Below, piece by piece: positions 1 through 12,111 of a stretch of 64,000 bases of DNA. The notes beneath the pieces were generated by a model. The model saw nothing but the letters and a program-made list of their open reading frames with translations, was not told the origin of the DNA and did no database searches. Source of the stretch: Lojkania enalia (lineage: Eukaryota > Ascomycota > Dothideomycetes > Pleosporales); assembly GCA_010094045.1 (NCBI GenBank), contig ML986729.1, forward strand, positions 37,614 to 101,613, given 5' to 3'. The number at the start of each line of letters is the position of its first letter. Within the stretch, counting starts at the first letter, position 1. A program made the translations under genes and the position numbers.

Positions 1-1684
1 TAAAGGCTAATATTAAAAAGGCTTAAAATCGTATATAATCTATTATTAACTATTACTAGTAACTAATTAATTAGTAGATTAGTAATATAGTCTACCTAAA
101 TACTAAGAATCTTATAGTTTAAAGATTAAGCTAAAAGCTATCTAATTAATAGAAGGGCCCTTTTAAAGTACTAGAGTAGGTTAGAAACTTATACTACCTA
201 TAGCTGCCTCTAGGGTCGAGTATATATAATATCTTTATACTAAACCTACTATATAAGAACTCCTAGGATCCTCTACTTAAATAAGAAGTTCCGAAACCAC
301 CCGCTATCGCTATTAATAGGGTAGAAGAATAGGAGGTTAAGAAAATACTAGCTAGTAAGTTATATTATAAGACTCTTAAATACTGTATGAAATAGGTAGG
401 ATATAATCTTAACCTAATCTAGTATAAAGTCTTAAATTTTATAGGTTTACCTTATAAGCTAAAAGCTTTTTATAATAAGTATCTAAATTAGCTAGAACCT
501 CTTAAAACTCTAACTAAATAGATTAAGGTATATAAAGATAGTATAGAGAATATAAATTACCTAGTAGATAATAATATATAAGAGTTAAGTAGTAGATTAA
601 AAAACTAAATTATAGGCCTAAAATTACTCTTCTATAGAATCTAGAGGGTCTAATAGTAGGCTGTTAGATACCTCTCTAGTTCTCTCCTCCTCTACCTTCC
701 TTTTTCTTTTTTCCCTTTAGACTTCTCTTAAACCTCTTCTATCTTATTTTTAGCCCCCTAAGAGTACTGTAATATTAGTTTAAAGGCTAGATACTAAAGC
801 TTCTAGAGCTAAAACTTAATAGAGCAACTTAGTACCCTATTAAAATAAAGCTACTTAGATACTAGCTGTAAAAAAGCTATCTTCCTAACTCTTTACAACC
901 TAAGCTATAAGTACTAGACTATAAGTAAACTCTAAAATAGCCTTAAAAGCTATCTTTTTATCCTCTTTATCTTCTATATATCAGGCTGCTACTTATAGTT
1001 TAAAATAGCTCTAGAGGACTAGAAACTCCTTCTTATAGTAGAAGGGAATCTATAAGTATATTAGTAGCAAATATTCTACTAGTATTAAATATAATTTATA
1101 TAGGGTTGTACTTTTTATTTTATAAGGTATAATACTCGTATTTTTTTAATCTTAGAAACTAAAAGGTAAATATTATATACCGCCTATAGGCGAGCGCGTA
1201 TATAGCCTAAAAGTAGATAATTTAGAAGGCCTCTAAAGAGGCTTTAAAAGGTGGGTAGAATAGTATATTAATTAATTTTTTCTATTAGACGTTAGTAATA
1301 CTTTAATAATTAACGGTTCTAGGGACGCGTAATAATATATATAGAGTAGAAGTTATTATTTAGTTAAGAAAGCTTAGTTAATAGTAACCTAGTAATATAC
1401 TAAGGCTAGTAAATACTTATTACTATATACGACGAAATTGTAATATTAATAAATTATTATAATAGTAGTTACTAGCTAATATATAGATTAATTATACTTA
1501 CTATAAAAACTTTACTTATTATTATATTAATATATAAATATATCTCTATAGGTAACTATATATATTAGCTCTTACTAATAAATATCTTAAAGAAATTTCT
1601 TTATCTAGAACCTATCTATAATAGCTCTAATTCCCTCCTAAACTAGTATAGATAGGGACTATTAGCCTATAAGGAGGTGGGTAG
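1..1684 (+). mobile_element. RIP-degraded Ty3/Gypsy chromovirus, 3' internal part
   Basis: This is the 3' part of a Gypsy retrotransposon read on the plus strand; the rest lies left of the window. It aligns base for base with 36232-37919 and 51767-53443. Around 320-490 a degraded chromodomain can be read (Val-Glu-Glu-Ile-Leu, then Trp/Tyr positions and a Leu-Lys-Ala-Phe tail), which marks a chromovirus. A purine-rich stretch just before 1685 fits the polypurine tract. No frame is open because TpG and CpA have nearly all become TpA. About 600-1684 is conserved in all copies and may carry an antisense reading frame. Confidence 0.8.
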
Positions 1685-1963
1685 TATAATAATACGAAGA
1701 AATTGTTCTACGAAAAGCTTTATATATAACCTTATCCTAAAGCTTTTTACTTATCTTATTTTACCCCCAGCTTCGCCTCTTTTCCCTTCTATATATAGTT
1801 ATATACTCCCTTATAAGTAGCTTAGTAGTTCTTCTATATCCTTTCGTATAAAGCCTATAGGTATTAATAGAATTCTTAGGTCCCTAAACTTCTACATATT
1901 TCTATATACCTTTAAGTAGATTTATATTATATTTAGACCTATTATCTTATCTATACTATTATA
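1685..1963 (+). repeat. 3' LTR of the left Gypsy element
   Basis: This 279-bp LTR begins TATAATAATACGAAG and ends CTATACTATTATA. These are RIP-altered forms of a TG...CA LTR. The same unit occurs at 30999-31277, 37920-38198, 46549-46808, 53444-53703 and, inverted, 57984-58262. The element it closes was inserted into the antisense Gypsy relic that follows. Confidence 0.85.
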
Positions 1964-4592
1964 TTTATAAAGTACTAAAATATACTTAAAGTATTAGCTA
2001 GGCTAAAGAGTATTACTAAATATTTAAACAGCCTATAGTATATATAAAAAGTAGTCTTCTATTTATCTCCTTTAATAATTCTTAGTTTCTTCAATATAGT
2101 AATAATATCGAATTTTATATAGTATTTAGTCTTACTAAGTTAGGTTAATATTTCTTAGATTAGTAGAATCGGGTATTAATTCTTAATAGTAATAGTATTT
2201 AGAACTCTATAGTCTATATAGAATTAGAAACTACTTTTAAGTTTCTTTATAAAGATTATAGATATAGCTACTAATAATAAGCTTACTCTAATAAATTTCT
2301 TAGATAAGTTCTTATTAAGGTACTTTTTTAGTACCTTTAACTCGTTCTAGAATATTTTATAGAGTAGACTAAAACTAGTTTACTTACTATTCTCTAGTTT
2401 AATCTTATAATTATATAATTATTATTTAGGTAGTTTATCTATATTTTTATATAAGAAGATAGATAATAGGTTATAGTATTCTTTAGGTAATTTAGTAATA
2501 GGGTTAGTATATACCTTTAAAGCTAGAACCTTATTAATATTAGCTATTAATACAGCAAAGATTTTATAGTTAAATTACTAGAAGAGTTAAACTAGTAGTA
2601 TAATACTTATATAATATATATCTAGCTATAGTATAGACTTTAAATATTTAGGTTTAAATAGATTCTTCTAGTTATAATCTTTATCTAAAATTAGATTAGT
2701 TTTAGTTTTAGATTCTTTTAACTAGTATAGTATTTTAGATAGCTAATAATTATATTAGATATAATTTAATAGGTAGAGTTTTAAATACTACTATTTAGGT
2801 TTTAAACTATATAAAGGTTATAAATTAGTTATTTTAAAATCTCTTTTTATATTAGGTTTAGGTAGTTTATAGTCTTTAATAACTATTTAAATAGTCTATT
2901 AGTAAATAGTAATATTAGTAGATTATAAGTATTAAGCTAGATATTAGTTAGTAGTAAAGACTAGCTATTTATTCTTATAGTCTAGGTTTATATAATACTT
3001 ATATATCTATAACTATTTTAGAATTAACTAGTATTTTCCTAGTATAGTTATATAAAAATATACTATCTTTAAATAGTTTAGGTATTAGAAGGTTAGAATA
3101 ACTAAGTAGGAGATAATTCCTCTATAAAAAACTTCTCTATTAAAGCCGGTTAGATATAAATTATATAGAAGTTATATCTTTTAGAGTTTTAGAGTATATA
3201 TAAAGTCTCTATAGATATAGCTATAACTAGTAGCTCTAGTATTAATAAGAACATTAATATCTTACTAGACTAGGTCTTAATAGATTAAGAAAGGAGCTAG
3301 AATCTAGTAGTTTTATAACTATTTCTATAGAGGCTAGTTCTATAAGTATATAGAGATTTAGTATAGATATAGTTTTAAGAAGTAACTTACTTCTAGAATA
3401 GATCTTTTAGCAATATTCTAGTTAGTAAAACTAGCTGTATTTAAGAGTAAAAATAACAGCCTTATCTATAAGATAATAAGTATATTAAGGATTAGTTAGA
3501 GGATTAGTTAGAAGATTAAGAGTAGAATCTATAAGGTATAGTAGGGCTCTAAGACCCTTAACGGATTAATAGTAGAGGGATACTATATTCTAGCGAAATA
3601 TATCCCTTACTACTATATTTATAATAGTATCCTTTATAGTAGTATCTTTCTTATTTATTAGAGCTTATAGGTATATAACTAGAAGTATTAAGTTCTATAG
3701 CGTTTAGGTCCTTTTAATAAGTAGTATAATACTTTAATTATTTATAGTAGTTACTAGGTAGATAATATAGATTAGTATTATATAGGGAAATTAGGTTAGT
3801 ATAGTTGTTTAGGGTGCTAGGTATTATAATACTAATTATAGTACAGTAGAGTTTATTAGAAAGAGAATATTAGAGATATATAATTTGTCTAGTCTTATTT
3901 AATTTAGTATCTATAATTAGGCGTTAGAATTTAGTAAAATAAGTAGAAAACCTACTTTAGTCTTACTTTAAAGTTTCTAGCTTACTCTATACTATAGTCT
4001 CCTTATTCTAGTCGCTATAGGTAGATTCTAAAAAGGCGACTAAGCTGTTTATAGAGTTAATACTCTTATCTATTAATAGGTTAACTAATATTATTAGATC
4101 TTATTCTAGATAGGAATAAATATATAGAAAGTAGATATATTTAGTTAGATATTAGTTAGCGTTTTCTTCTAGTTTATAGTAGAACTTTCTAATAAAGTAT
4201 AAAAGCTCTAAGTATTTACTAGAAAATATTAGAGGGTTAGATAAGTAGTTAAAATAGAAATATAGGTTATATATAGTTTTAGGCGGATTAGAGGTTAATA
4301 TAGGTATCTGTTTAAAAGCTAGGATTATAGGCTAAATCAGGCTAAGAGGAGGTAATAGTTCTATTACTATTAATATACTAGTAGCTAGTAGAGGGGTAGC
4401 TGTTTAGTAGCTACTAAATTCCTTTTATATTACTTTAAGGTCTAACTTATAGTAGTTTTTCTAGGTTACTAAAATCTCTACTAGCATCTTATTCTTCTAC
4501 TATAAAGAGTCTAGCTTGCCCTAAATTTCTTTAAGTATATTAATAAGCGTATTCTCGTCTATAATATATAATAGTAGATAATATAATATAAT
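1964..4592 (-). mobile_element. RIP-degraded Gypsy of a second family, antisense
   Basis: The minus strand reads as the RT, protease and gag part of a second Gypsy family. 1964-3560 aligns with 30024-30330 joined to 39050-40320. Near 3226-3250 the minus strand reads as the aspartic-protease motif Leu-Ile-Asp-Thr-Gly-Ala, with G-to-A changes at Asp and Gly. 3560-4592 should hold the gag side and has no second copy here. No open frame remains. No LTR was recognised, so family assignment below Ty3/Gypsy is open. Confidence 0.65.
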
Positions 4593-5424
4593 ATTATAGA
4601 TATTTATATATAGTTAATTAATCGTACTTTAAATAGTTAACTGTATTACTACGTACTATATATAAATATTAAAACGTTATATAAAGAATAGAGATATCTA
4701 TATTATATAGGTTTTTTATAGAAGCTAAGTCTATACTACTATATAAGCTAGCTAGGTTAGTAAAACCTTCTTCTATCGTAGTTAAGATAAGTCGGTTATA
4801 TTCTAGCTAGCAGTTAACAGCTATTACTAGCAGCTAGTTCGGGTATTATAGTAAAAGTAGTATAGGTGTAGAAGTATCGCAGTATTACTGTAATACTAAC
4901 CTAATTCCTAATATAGTATTACTATTAACTACTAGTTATATTAATATATATATAATCTAGCTTAATTTCTAATATAGTACTATTATATAATATTAACTAA
5001 TTATACTAATATACTTATAACTTTAACTAATACTAGTATTAATAACTATTATTTAATTATAAATAACCTAAATATAATATAAAGATTTAACTTACAAAAA
5101 CTTATAATTAAAAGGGAGGTACTATTATAGTAATACTATAATACTTCTATACTTATACTACCCTTACTATAATACTTAAACTAGCTACTAGTAATAACTA
5201 TTAGCTACTAGCTAGAATATAACCGACTTATTTTAACTATAATAGAAGAAGGTTTTACTAACCTAGCTAGCTTATATAATAATATAAACCTAGCTTTTAT
5301 AAAAACCTATATAATATAGATATTTCTATTTTTTATATAATATTTTAATATTTATATATAATATATAATAATAGAATTAACTATCTAAAGTATAATTAAC
5401 TAACTATATATAAATATCTATAAT
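4593..5424. repeat. Large inverted repeat, arms about 0.3 kb
   Basis: Arm 1 (4593-4901) and arm 2 (5118-5424) are reverse complements apart from RIP-type changes, around a 216-bp AT-rich spacer. Each arm has a TATA-like stretch and about the length of an LTR, so the simplest reading is two LTRs of one family in opposite orientation. No coding sequence of that element was recognised here. Arm 1 keeps more G/C than arm 2. Confidence 0.75.
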
Positions 5425-6395
5425 ATCTAGCTATTATTAGTAACCTATATAGCCTAGATTAATAGAATATTATCTTCTTTATATTATATAGAAAGATAGT
5501 AGATACTTATAAAGATAATAAAAGATAGTATTACCTATTCTATTATATTAATACTCTAGATAACTATAGTCTACTTATAATTACTTAGCTAGAGCTACTT
5601 TAGTTAATTCTATCTTTTAGAGCTAATAACTACTACTTTTATTAATATTATATCTATTATAAAGCTTAATTTATTAAAGTTATATATATCTTTATTAATA
5701 ATATTATATTTAGCTTTTATATTTTATATAAAGTAGAACTAGTTTTTTATAATTTTAAAATTCTTATATTTAACTTTTAAATAGTTATACTTTTAATTAA
5801 ATTTAACTTTAAGCTTAGGTATATATTTAATAAAATTCTCTATCTAGTTCTTTTTAATCTAACTAGTAGAGTATATAGTTAGTAGTAAATTAGCTATATT
5901 TTAAATAGTAGTAAGCTATAGTAGAAATTCTTTTATATCTAGATCTAGTATATACTAAACAATTATCTACTTCTTAATCTTACTAAACTTTATTAAATTA
6001 GGCTAGTAATTATATTATAGAACTATTTTTTACTTTTATATACTAAATATACTTTAGAAGATATTATAGATTAATATAATATAATATATAGTTAGTATTA
6101 CATCTTATTAAAAAGCTTAGAATATAAGCTATATTCTAGCTTCTTTCTAAATTAATTCTATAGTTATTAGTTGTAGTATAATACTATAAAATATAATTAT
6201 TATAATTTTAATAGAGTTTTAATATTATAATTAGCTTACTTAGGTAATTAGCTTATTTATATAGTATATTAAATATAATAATTTTAGTTTTAATAACCCT
6301 ACTAAAACTTTTAAAATTTTCTTCTAATATATAACTACTTATTTTACTTAGATATTAGAGGGTTTCTATACTAACTATAGTCTTGTAGTTAGAAA
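5425..6395 (-). pseudogene. RIP-degraded pogo/Fot-type transposase, N-terminal part
   Basis: The minus strand reads as the N-terminal DNA-binding part of a fungal pogo-type (Tc1/mariner) transposase: a Gln-Tyr-Ile-Leu-Asp-Leu-Asp segment near 5950, then an Asn-Phe-Ile-Lys motif and an Asn-Arg-Lys-Tyr-Asn-Tyr-like motif. Stops lie at positions explained by CAG/CAA-to-TAG/TAA and TGG-to-TAG. It is homologous to 38500-38800. The C-terminal half is missing, cut off at the inverted repeat. Its 5' end touches the cluster boundary at about 6395. Confidence 0.65.
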
Positions 6396-6452
6396 ATAAG
6401 CAGCTTCAGCCTTAAAGGGCTGGAATACGAAGCGAGGGCGCTAGCCTATTAT

Positions 6453-6493
<41 letters not shown>

Positions 6494-6602
6494 ATTTTCA
6501 CTCTGCGGTACAAAAGCATTTCCATATTCCTATACGGTGAACGATTGATAGACACGCGCATACTAAGACTGTTGTCGTGGTCAGATGCGCACGGTGACTT
6601 GA
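6396..6602. other. Cluster left edge, non-coding
   Basis: GC content and CpA/TpG content return to normal within a few tens of bases of 6395. Apart from the CAA microsatellite the stretch is the probable 3' UTR and downstream region of the SAT4-type gene. No further gene was seen. Confidence 0.6.
6454..6489. repeat. (CAA)12 microsatellite
   Basis: There are twelve uninterrupted CAA units downstream of the SAT4-type gene. They are perfect, although CpA is the RIP target and the RIP-mutated block ends only about 60 bp away. Confidence 0.98.
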
Positions 6603-7898
6603 TCATACCCTGGAACGATTGCCATCATTGAAATCGCCCACACTGTCCAAGATTTCTATCCGATTGCCACCCTCTGATCTTAAACCCCTTACGCTCTCAG
6701 CCTGGTCATCATACGACACTTCAAAGCTCCGATGGTAGGCAATGTCGCTCTGTGACTTCGGCCAGCGTTTATTGCGATCATTGGACGCACCTGAATGGTT
6801 CGACAGTGGCATGGATGATCCGTATCCGTGGGAAACCTTCGACCACAACTTCAACAGTGGCGCGCATGCTGGAATACATGCGCAGATAATGCCAACTGAG
6901 AGTTGCACAACAGTCCAGATAAAAGCGTCAATGTCATCCCACGCAATGTCCCCTCCATTGACTATTTTGGCGTATATGTTGATTCGTACAATATTTGTAA
7001 TGGTGACGAAAATACCGAGACCGAAGGTTATTGTCAATGCCAGCTTCTTCTTCCACGGCAGCCGCAGACTCCATAACACTTTCGCTGGCAAGACTAGTAT
7101 AGCGATTTCGTTGGCTAGATCGAGGGATACCGGGACAACAAGGTGTGTCAGTTGATCCATACAATAGCCCTCTGTCAGCCCGTTCGGCACTGCACCACCT
7201 GGAAACAGCAGATAAACTCGGTTCCAGAACACAGGTGGAGGAACGCATTGAGTGATGAACTCTATGGTTGTTCCAACCCCCAATAAGGATGTGAACGTGA
7301 TACAAATGTACAGGCCATACGTAAAGAACCGATCATGGTGACGCAGGCCGAAAACGCGGGCATATAGCGTCAAGATTGCGAGCTTGGTGCACATAATCGA
7401 GGCGGCTTGAAGGATTGTTTGTATATAGGCGTACTAAAGAATTGTTGGTAAGCTATAGAGCGCATATCGGTGTTCAACCTACCTTAAAGATATCCGCAAG
7501 CTTTCTGGGTGGCTCGGGGTCCTCAAGGATTATCCGGGTCTACATAATCAGTAATTGTGACGTATCGGCGAGAGAGAGGCCTCACTGTGTGATATCCTAG
7601 TCCAAGTTTGACTGAGTATAAGATGAATGAGGCTACAGCAATAGCCATGACCTATCTCTTAGCGTAAGCCTACATACAAGACGACTAGCCTTCCTATTCG
7701 CTTCAATCTTACCGAAGCCATGATGGTAAGCCATGAATCCCATATCTTCCATGGATTAGTTGTTAGGCTCTGTGCATAGAGCCTCAAGCTGACAGAAACT
7801 GAAATGGCCACAATGCACAGAACACTAATCGCAACTAGCTCTGCTGACCTATTTTCGTTCCAATTGGGAGGAAGTTGAGAAGTGTCGACCGCGGTCAT
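6603..7898 (-). CDS. SAT4-family fungal rhodopsin-fold integral membrane protein
   Basis: I read four exons: 7898-7713, 7651-7586, 7539-7483 and 7433-6603, giving 379 residues. The introns (7712-7652, 7585-7540, 7482-7434) have GT-AG ends, and the joins restore the family pattern through the Gly-Leu-Gly-Tyr-His loop and the Lys-Leu-Ala-Asp-Ile-Phe-Lys segment. The protein has about seven hydrophobic helices, starting at residues 19-40. It keeps the family's Cys-x-Pro-x(4)-Trp (Cys-Val-Pro-Pro-Pro-Val-Phe-Trp) and the later Gly-Tyr-Cys-Met-Asp. The polar tail after the last helix is Ser/Asp/Arg-rich. SAT4-like proteins recur in fungal secondary-metabolite clusters, but their biochemical role is not established. 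It diverges from the Zn2Cys6 gene across an 836-bp shared upstream region. Family confidence is high and function is open. Confidence 0.85.
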
Positions 7899-8734
7899 CG
7901 TTGCGATTGCGAACTCTATAGAGCGGACAGCTTGTGGGGAGAGACTGTAATCATGGAAAGCAGCAACGCAGTCTTAAGAAACTAGCCTGTACACCTCGCA
8001 TGGTGCGAACTCTTGGTACCAATTAATTCCAGCACTATGTTCGCGGAGTCCGAAGCTTCCATATGATGCAAACGCAGGAATTGATGTGGCGCAGTATGAA
8101 GGTTGGGAACTGGAGCTAGTGGCCATTATTGGCTACCGCAATTGCCATCCTGCTCAGCCAGGGCAAGGTCTCTTAAATTGCTGTTCCAGCTCTTCGGGGC
8201 CAGGTACGCCGCGTCGAAAACGCCGGATTTGCATGAAGACGCCGAGGCTATCCATAACGACGCACGCTAGTGGATGAGAAATCCTTAAATAAGAACGAAA
8301 TCCTGGAGCTTCCAAGGAGCGTAGCAGCATCTGATGCAGGTGGACAAACCCCATCTGATGTTACCCCCGGACTTTGGCCACTCAGCGCGAAAGCATTCAA
8401 TAGGAGTGCGTCAACCCTGGATTTGTGCCACCGGACATTGCATATCTCAACCTTAAAAGGTGCAGGCAACTCTGTAACTCCTCCACAGAGAAGTCGAAGA
8501 GCAAATGTCCCCACTTACTGCGCCGTACTGAAGCATAGCCTGTGAAGGCATACCACTATGAACTGGGTCGAAGTCCGGTTTTATAGAACATATCTGCATT
8601 TGCGACGCAGATGATGAAGGTACTGAAGAGGAAGGTGTGTGCAGGGAAAATTTCGCAGAATAAGAGCGACAAATACCTGTAGCTTCTTTCGGACAAATCG
8701 ACGTGAATGAAACACTGTGACCTCGTTTCAGCCA
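7899..8734. promoter_or_regulatory. Divergent promoter region, SAT4-type gene / regulator
   Basis: These 836 bp separate two divergent start codons. Short open stretches on both strands resemble no family I recognise and overlap each other, so I treat the region as non-coding. It contains the heptamer CGCCGAG (8240-8246; CTCGGCG on the other strand), which recurs in the other three upstream regions of the cluster. Confidence 0.5.
8240..8246 (-). promoter_or_regulatory. Candidate regulator site CTCGGCG
   Basis: This is one of four copies of CTCGGCG/CGCCGAG, with one copy in each upstream region of the cluster. It contains the CGG triplet typical of Zn2Cys6 binding. This is a pattern only, and the heptamer also occurs in coding sequence. 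Confidence 0.35.
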
Positions 8735-10037
8735 ATGTCTTTCAGCTATGCATCAAAGAATTCTGTGACCAAGATACGAGATGCGTGCAATCGGTGTCAC
8801 TTCAAGAAACTCAAGTGCGAACGAACTGCTACAGGGTGCCTTAGATGCGATCAAGCGAACCTTGCCTGCGTATCCGGCCCGCGCCGGCCGTACGACATCA
8901 CCAATCGAGTACGCGGCCAACGACAGGTCAGAACGCTGCAAACCTCGGAGGCTTCGCCATCATCTAGTAAGTGTTGGAAAACTAATTTTGTCACTGCACT
9001 GACCACGTGAAGCAGGCTTAAGTCAAAGCGTTGACCACTTAGTAGAGGACTGGTCGATCGATGGATTTGATCTCTCCAATCCCGTCAGCAACCTCACACC
9101 GGCAGAGCATTCTTCTTTCTCATTTCCGAGACCAGAGGTGGAAACACTGTGGTCAAGAGATATCGTTCCGGGAGAAGAAACAATTTCAGTCGCCTCTAAC
9201 ATCCTATGGCCTACGGATCCCGCCAACCCAACAATGAGTGCCTCAGTTCAAGGTTTGGGTACCAAACAGGCCTTGCCTCTTGACCAGACATTAGTTGAGA
9301 CCGCTAGCGGTTCAGAAAGTCAGTCTGTGAATCTCGTGAGCGCAATCGCGGACACTGCCTTGCACATCTTCCAGCCAAATGAGCTTGACAGCTTGCGTCT
9401 GCTGCCACAACCGAGACGACCGTCAGCAAAAGAAGCTCCTCGGGGCAGCTTGGATCTTTATACGCATACCTTCAATGCTTCGCAAGCGTTGGCAAAGGTT
9501 GTTCACTTGACCAAGGACTCTTGTTGCGGACACGAACAGTCAGGGTCTCTACCAATAGACGATGCTGATCTGGTTCTTACGCTGTCATGCTTTCTCAAGC
9601 TGCTCAGTCGTTACGACACGATATTTCGCCTTTGGCTCGATGTTATCGACCATTCGATGGTCTACCATGACGACACACTTCCGTCTCTGGCTCTTTCCTC
9701 GTTACGCGGAGACATGATGCGGCTATTGCCCCCAGTCACTATTGGTCTATATGCGGCGCCCCATTTCCACTTCTCACAAATCCAACTCACACTCGACGTC
9801 TCGACAAACATGATGGGCGAGCTCGGTGAAGCTCTCGAAATCTTAGCTACCAACGTGACTGGAAGGAACCGCAGGGCAAATGTCAATGTGCTAACTCATG
9901 TCGGCGATACGACAATCGAACTCGTGATGGAAAAGATGAGGGCTGTCGTGGGGAGGAAAGAGACAGTCATGAAGAAGATGGAGGACACAGCCGTTAAACA
10001 GCGCATAGAGGCTCTCTTTCTGGTTCCAGGAACTTAG
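8735..10037 (+). CDS. Zn2Cys6 cluster transcription factor (AflR-like)
   Basis: There are two exons, 8735-8966 and 9016-10037, giving 417 residues. The 49-bp intron has a GTAAGT donor and a CACTGAC branch site. The start is the ATG at 8735; the open frame extends 18 bp upstream only through a GTG. The binuclear zinc cluster is complete: Cys18, Cys21, Cys28, Cys35, Cys38 and Cys45, with spacing C-x2-C-x6-C-x6-C-x2-C-x6-C and basic residues between the second and third Cys. The remainder is a helical domain of the aflatoxin-regulator type without recognisable catalytic motifs. Such proteins are nuclear and usually switch on their own cluster through CGG-containing sites. The intron directly after the DNA-binding module is common in this family. 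It is convergent with the MFS gene. Confidence 0.9.
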
Positions 10038-10373
10038 AAAGGCGTGTTTCCATTCGGCAGGCATGAGTGGCGTGCAGAGTATCAAGAAGATCGTTGCGCC
10101 AAACCTGTATGTGGTAGAACACAAAGAGTACACATGAAGTTGTGACCTCTTGTAGGCCCTAAAATCTAAGGGAGGTAAGATTCGTAGGATTTCTAACTAA
10201 CGAAATAAGTCATCGAAAAGCGACACACCGCGGAGGACCGGTTCTGGACTGCTGATCATCACGTTCCATTGCCTTTACAATTCCCGATACTCTAGAGTGC
10301 TTTTTACAATCTAGGTCGCACTCATGGCTTCGAGCTGATGTGACGAACCCTCCTCATCCGCGTTGTTCCCGGT
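10038..10373. other. Convergent intergenic region, no gene seen
   Basis: These 336 bp lie between the stop codons of the regulator and the MFS gene. They should hold both 3' UTRs and polyadenylation signals. No conserved reading frame was seen. Confidence 0.6.
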
Positions 10374-12111
10374 TCATGTGCGCTTCTGTTCCTTCTTCTG
10401 CATGCCAAACTCTGTGCGGAGAACTTTCTTCAACTGAAGCTCCCTCATGGGCAATGCTGCTAGGACGCCCAATAGTCCGAATGTAATAGCAATCTGCCAG
10501 ACTCTCTGCAGTGCTCCCTCATACGTCCGGATGATCTCACCCCTTGTTGGCTCCCTGAAGCTTGTGATGAAGGCTGCTGATGCCTGCTCGTAAGCCTTGC
10601 CATTTCTCAGCATGGCCCGAACCTCAGTGTCGCTTATTCGATGGGAGAGCTGTTCGAAACGGCTGTTGAAAATGGCGGCAGGAATCGAGACACCCCAAAT
10701 ATTGCCCAGACTCCGTAGGAAGCCCCATGTCGCAGTAGAAGAGGCAACATCGCTTTCTAGCAACCCTACTTGTACAGCTGGAAGCGTAGAAGTTGTGACA
10801 AGTCCCACGCCTGCGGCAGCAATGATCTGGAACACAACCCATTCTGGCGTGGAAGACCGTGAGTCCAGCGTGGTGAATAGGCCGACTCCTAGAGCTTGCA
10901 TGGCGAAGCCCACGATACAGATAGGCTTATAACAGCCTATCTTAGTGATGAGACCCCCAGAAATAATAGCGAAAGGTATAAGAACCACGATTGTTGGTAG
11001 AAATTGCACACCCGACCTTGTGGGATTACTTAGAAGAACGCTCTGGAAGTACACAGGGAGGAAGTAAGTAATCCAGTACAGCAGTACCCCATGAAGGAAG
11101 ACGAGAATGAAGGCGAACAGCGATGTACGGTTTTGAAAGAGGCGTGGGGGCATGACGGGTTCTTTCTGCAACCCCGTCGCTTCGTAGATGTGAAATAATA
11201 CCAGACCGAGCAGGCCAATAATAAGTGGTACTAACGTGCGCCATGAGTTCCATGGTCGAATAGATCCACCGTACGTCAAGGCAATCAATATTGATACCAT
11301 AGACAAGATCAATATTCCATTTCCGACGTAGTCAAGTCGCTTAAGTTTGGTCGAAATTGTCGTCTCCTTCTCGTAGTTGACCTGCAAGAAGAGGACAAGT
11401 AGTAGAAGCGCGATGCCAGAAATAGGCAGACCAAGGTAGAAGACCCAACGCCATGCTGAGTGGTCTGCGAAGACGCCGCCAATGAACGGTCCAAGGGAGG
11501 ATCCAATTGCGAATACCGCAAAAATAACGCCCATTATCGCACCACGCTTGTTCTGTGGTACGAGATCGCAAACAACAATGTCAATAAGCATATTCACCCC
11601 ACCAAGGCCGATGCCTTGCAGTGTGCGTCCGCTTATAAGCATACCAGCGGAAGTGGATCCACCAGCAATTCCGCTGCCTAGTGCGAAGATGGCGACAGCG
11701 AATATAGTCGGATAACGTCGCCCAAAGACATCGGCGAGTTGGCCGAAAAGTGGCTGCACAACAGCACTGGATACTGTTAATAACCAACCGCACAAGCGCG
11801 GGATGCCAACTGTCTTACCTGGAGAGAAATACTGCGTTTACGAACCACACATATAGCTCCTTAGATCCAAGATTACGTGCAATGGTTGGCAGTGCAGTCG
11901 CGGTAACGGTCCCTTCCACTGCGGTGAGCAAAGATGTTGCGCAAAGGCTGGCTATGATGAGCCAAAACCTCCAACCGTAGCTCACATCGTCGCCAGCCTC
12001 GGTTGTGTTTTCGACATCGGTTGGCTCCGAGTCTTCGGTATTATCGTCCCTCTGAGGATCTGTCGGTCCGTGAGACACGGTCGTCTTTTCAGAATCGATA
12101 TTGACGTCCAT
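10374..12111 (-). CDS. MFS efflux transporter, DHA1 14-TM type
   Basis: There are two exons, 12111-11819 and 11766-10374, giving 561 residues, the usual size for 14-helix drug:proton antiporters. The 52-bp intron (GTAAGA donor) was placed so that the join reads through Phe-Leu-Ser-Ser-Ala-Val-Val-Gln-Pro-Leu-Phe. Motif A in loop 2-3 is at residues 106-115 (Gly-Gln-Leu-Ala-Asp-Val-Phe-Gly-Arg-Arg). The antiporter motif C is near 177-195 (Gly-Ser-Ser-Leu-Gly-Pro-Phe-Ile-Gly-Gly). The N-terminus is acidic and the C-terminus basic, both cytosolic. It most likely exports the cluster product across the plasma membrane or into a vesicle and may give self-protection. It diverges from the hydrolase gene across about 400 bp, which suggests joint control. 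Confidence 0.92.

Noticed and set aside
8086..8545. Several overlapping open frames between the SAT4-type gene and the regulator
   Set aside because: They overlap on both strands, lack recognisable motifs and lie in a divergent promoter.
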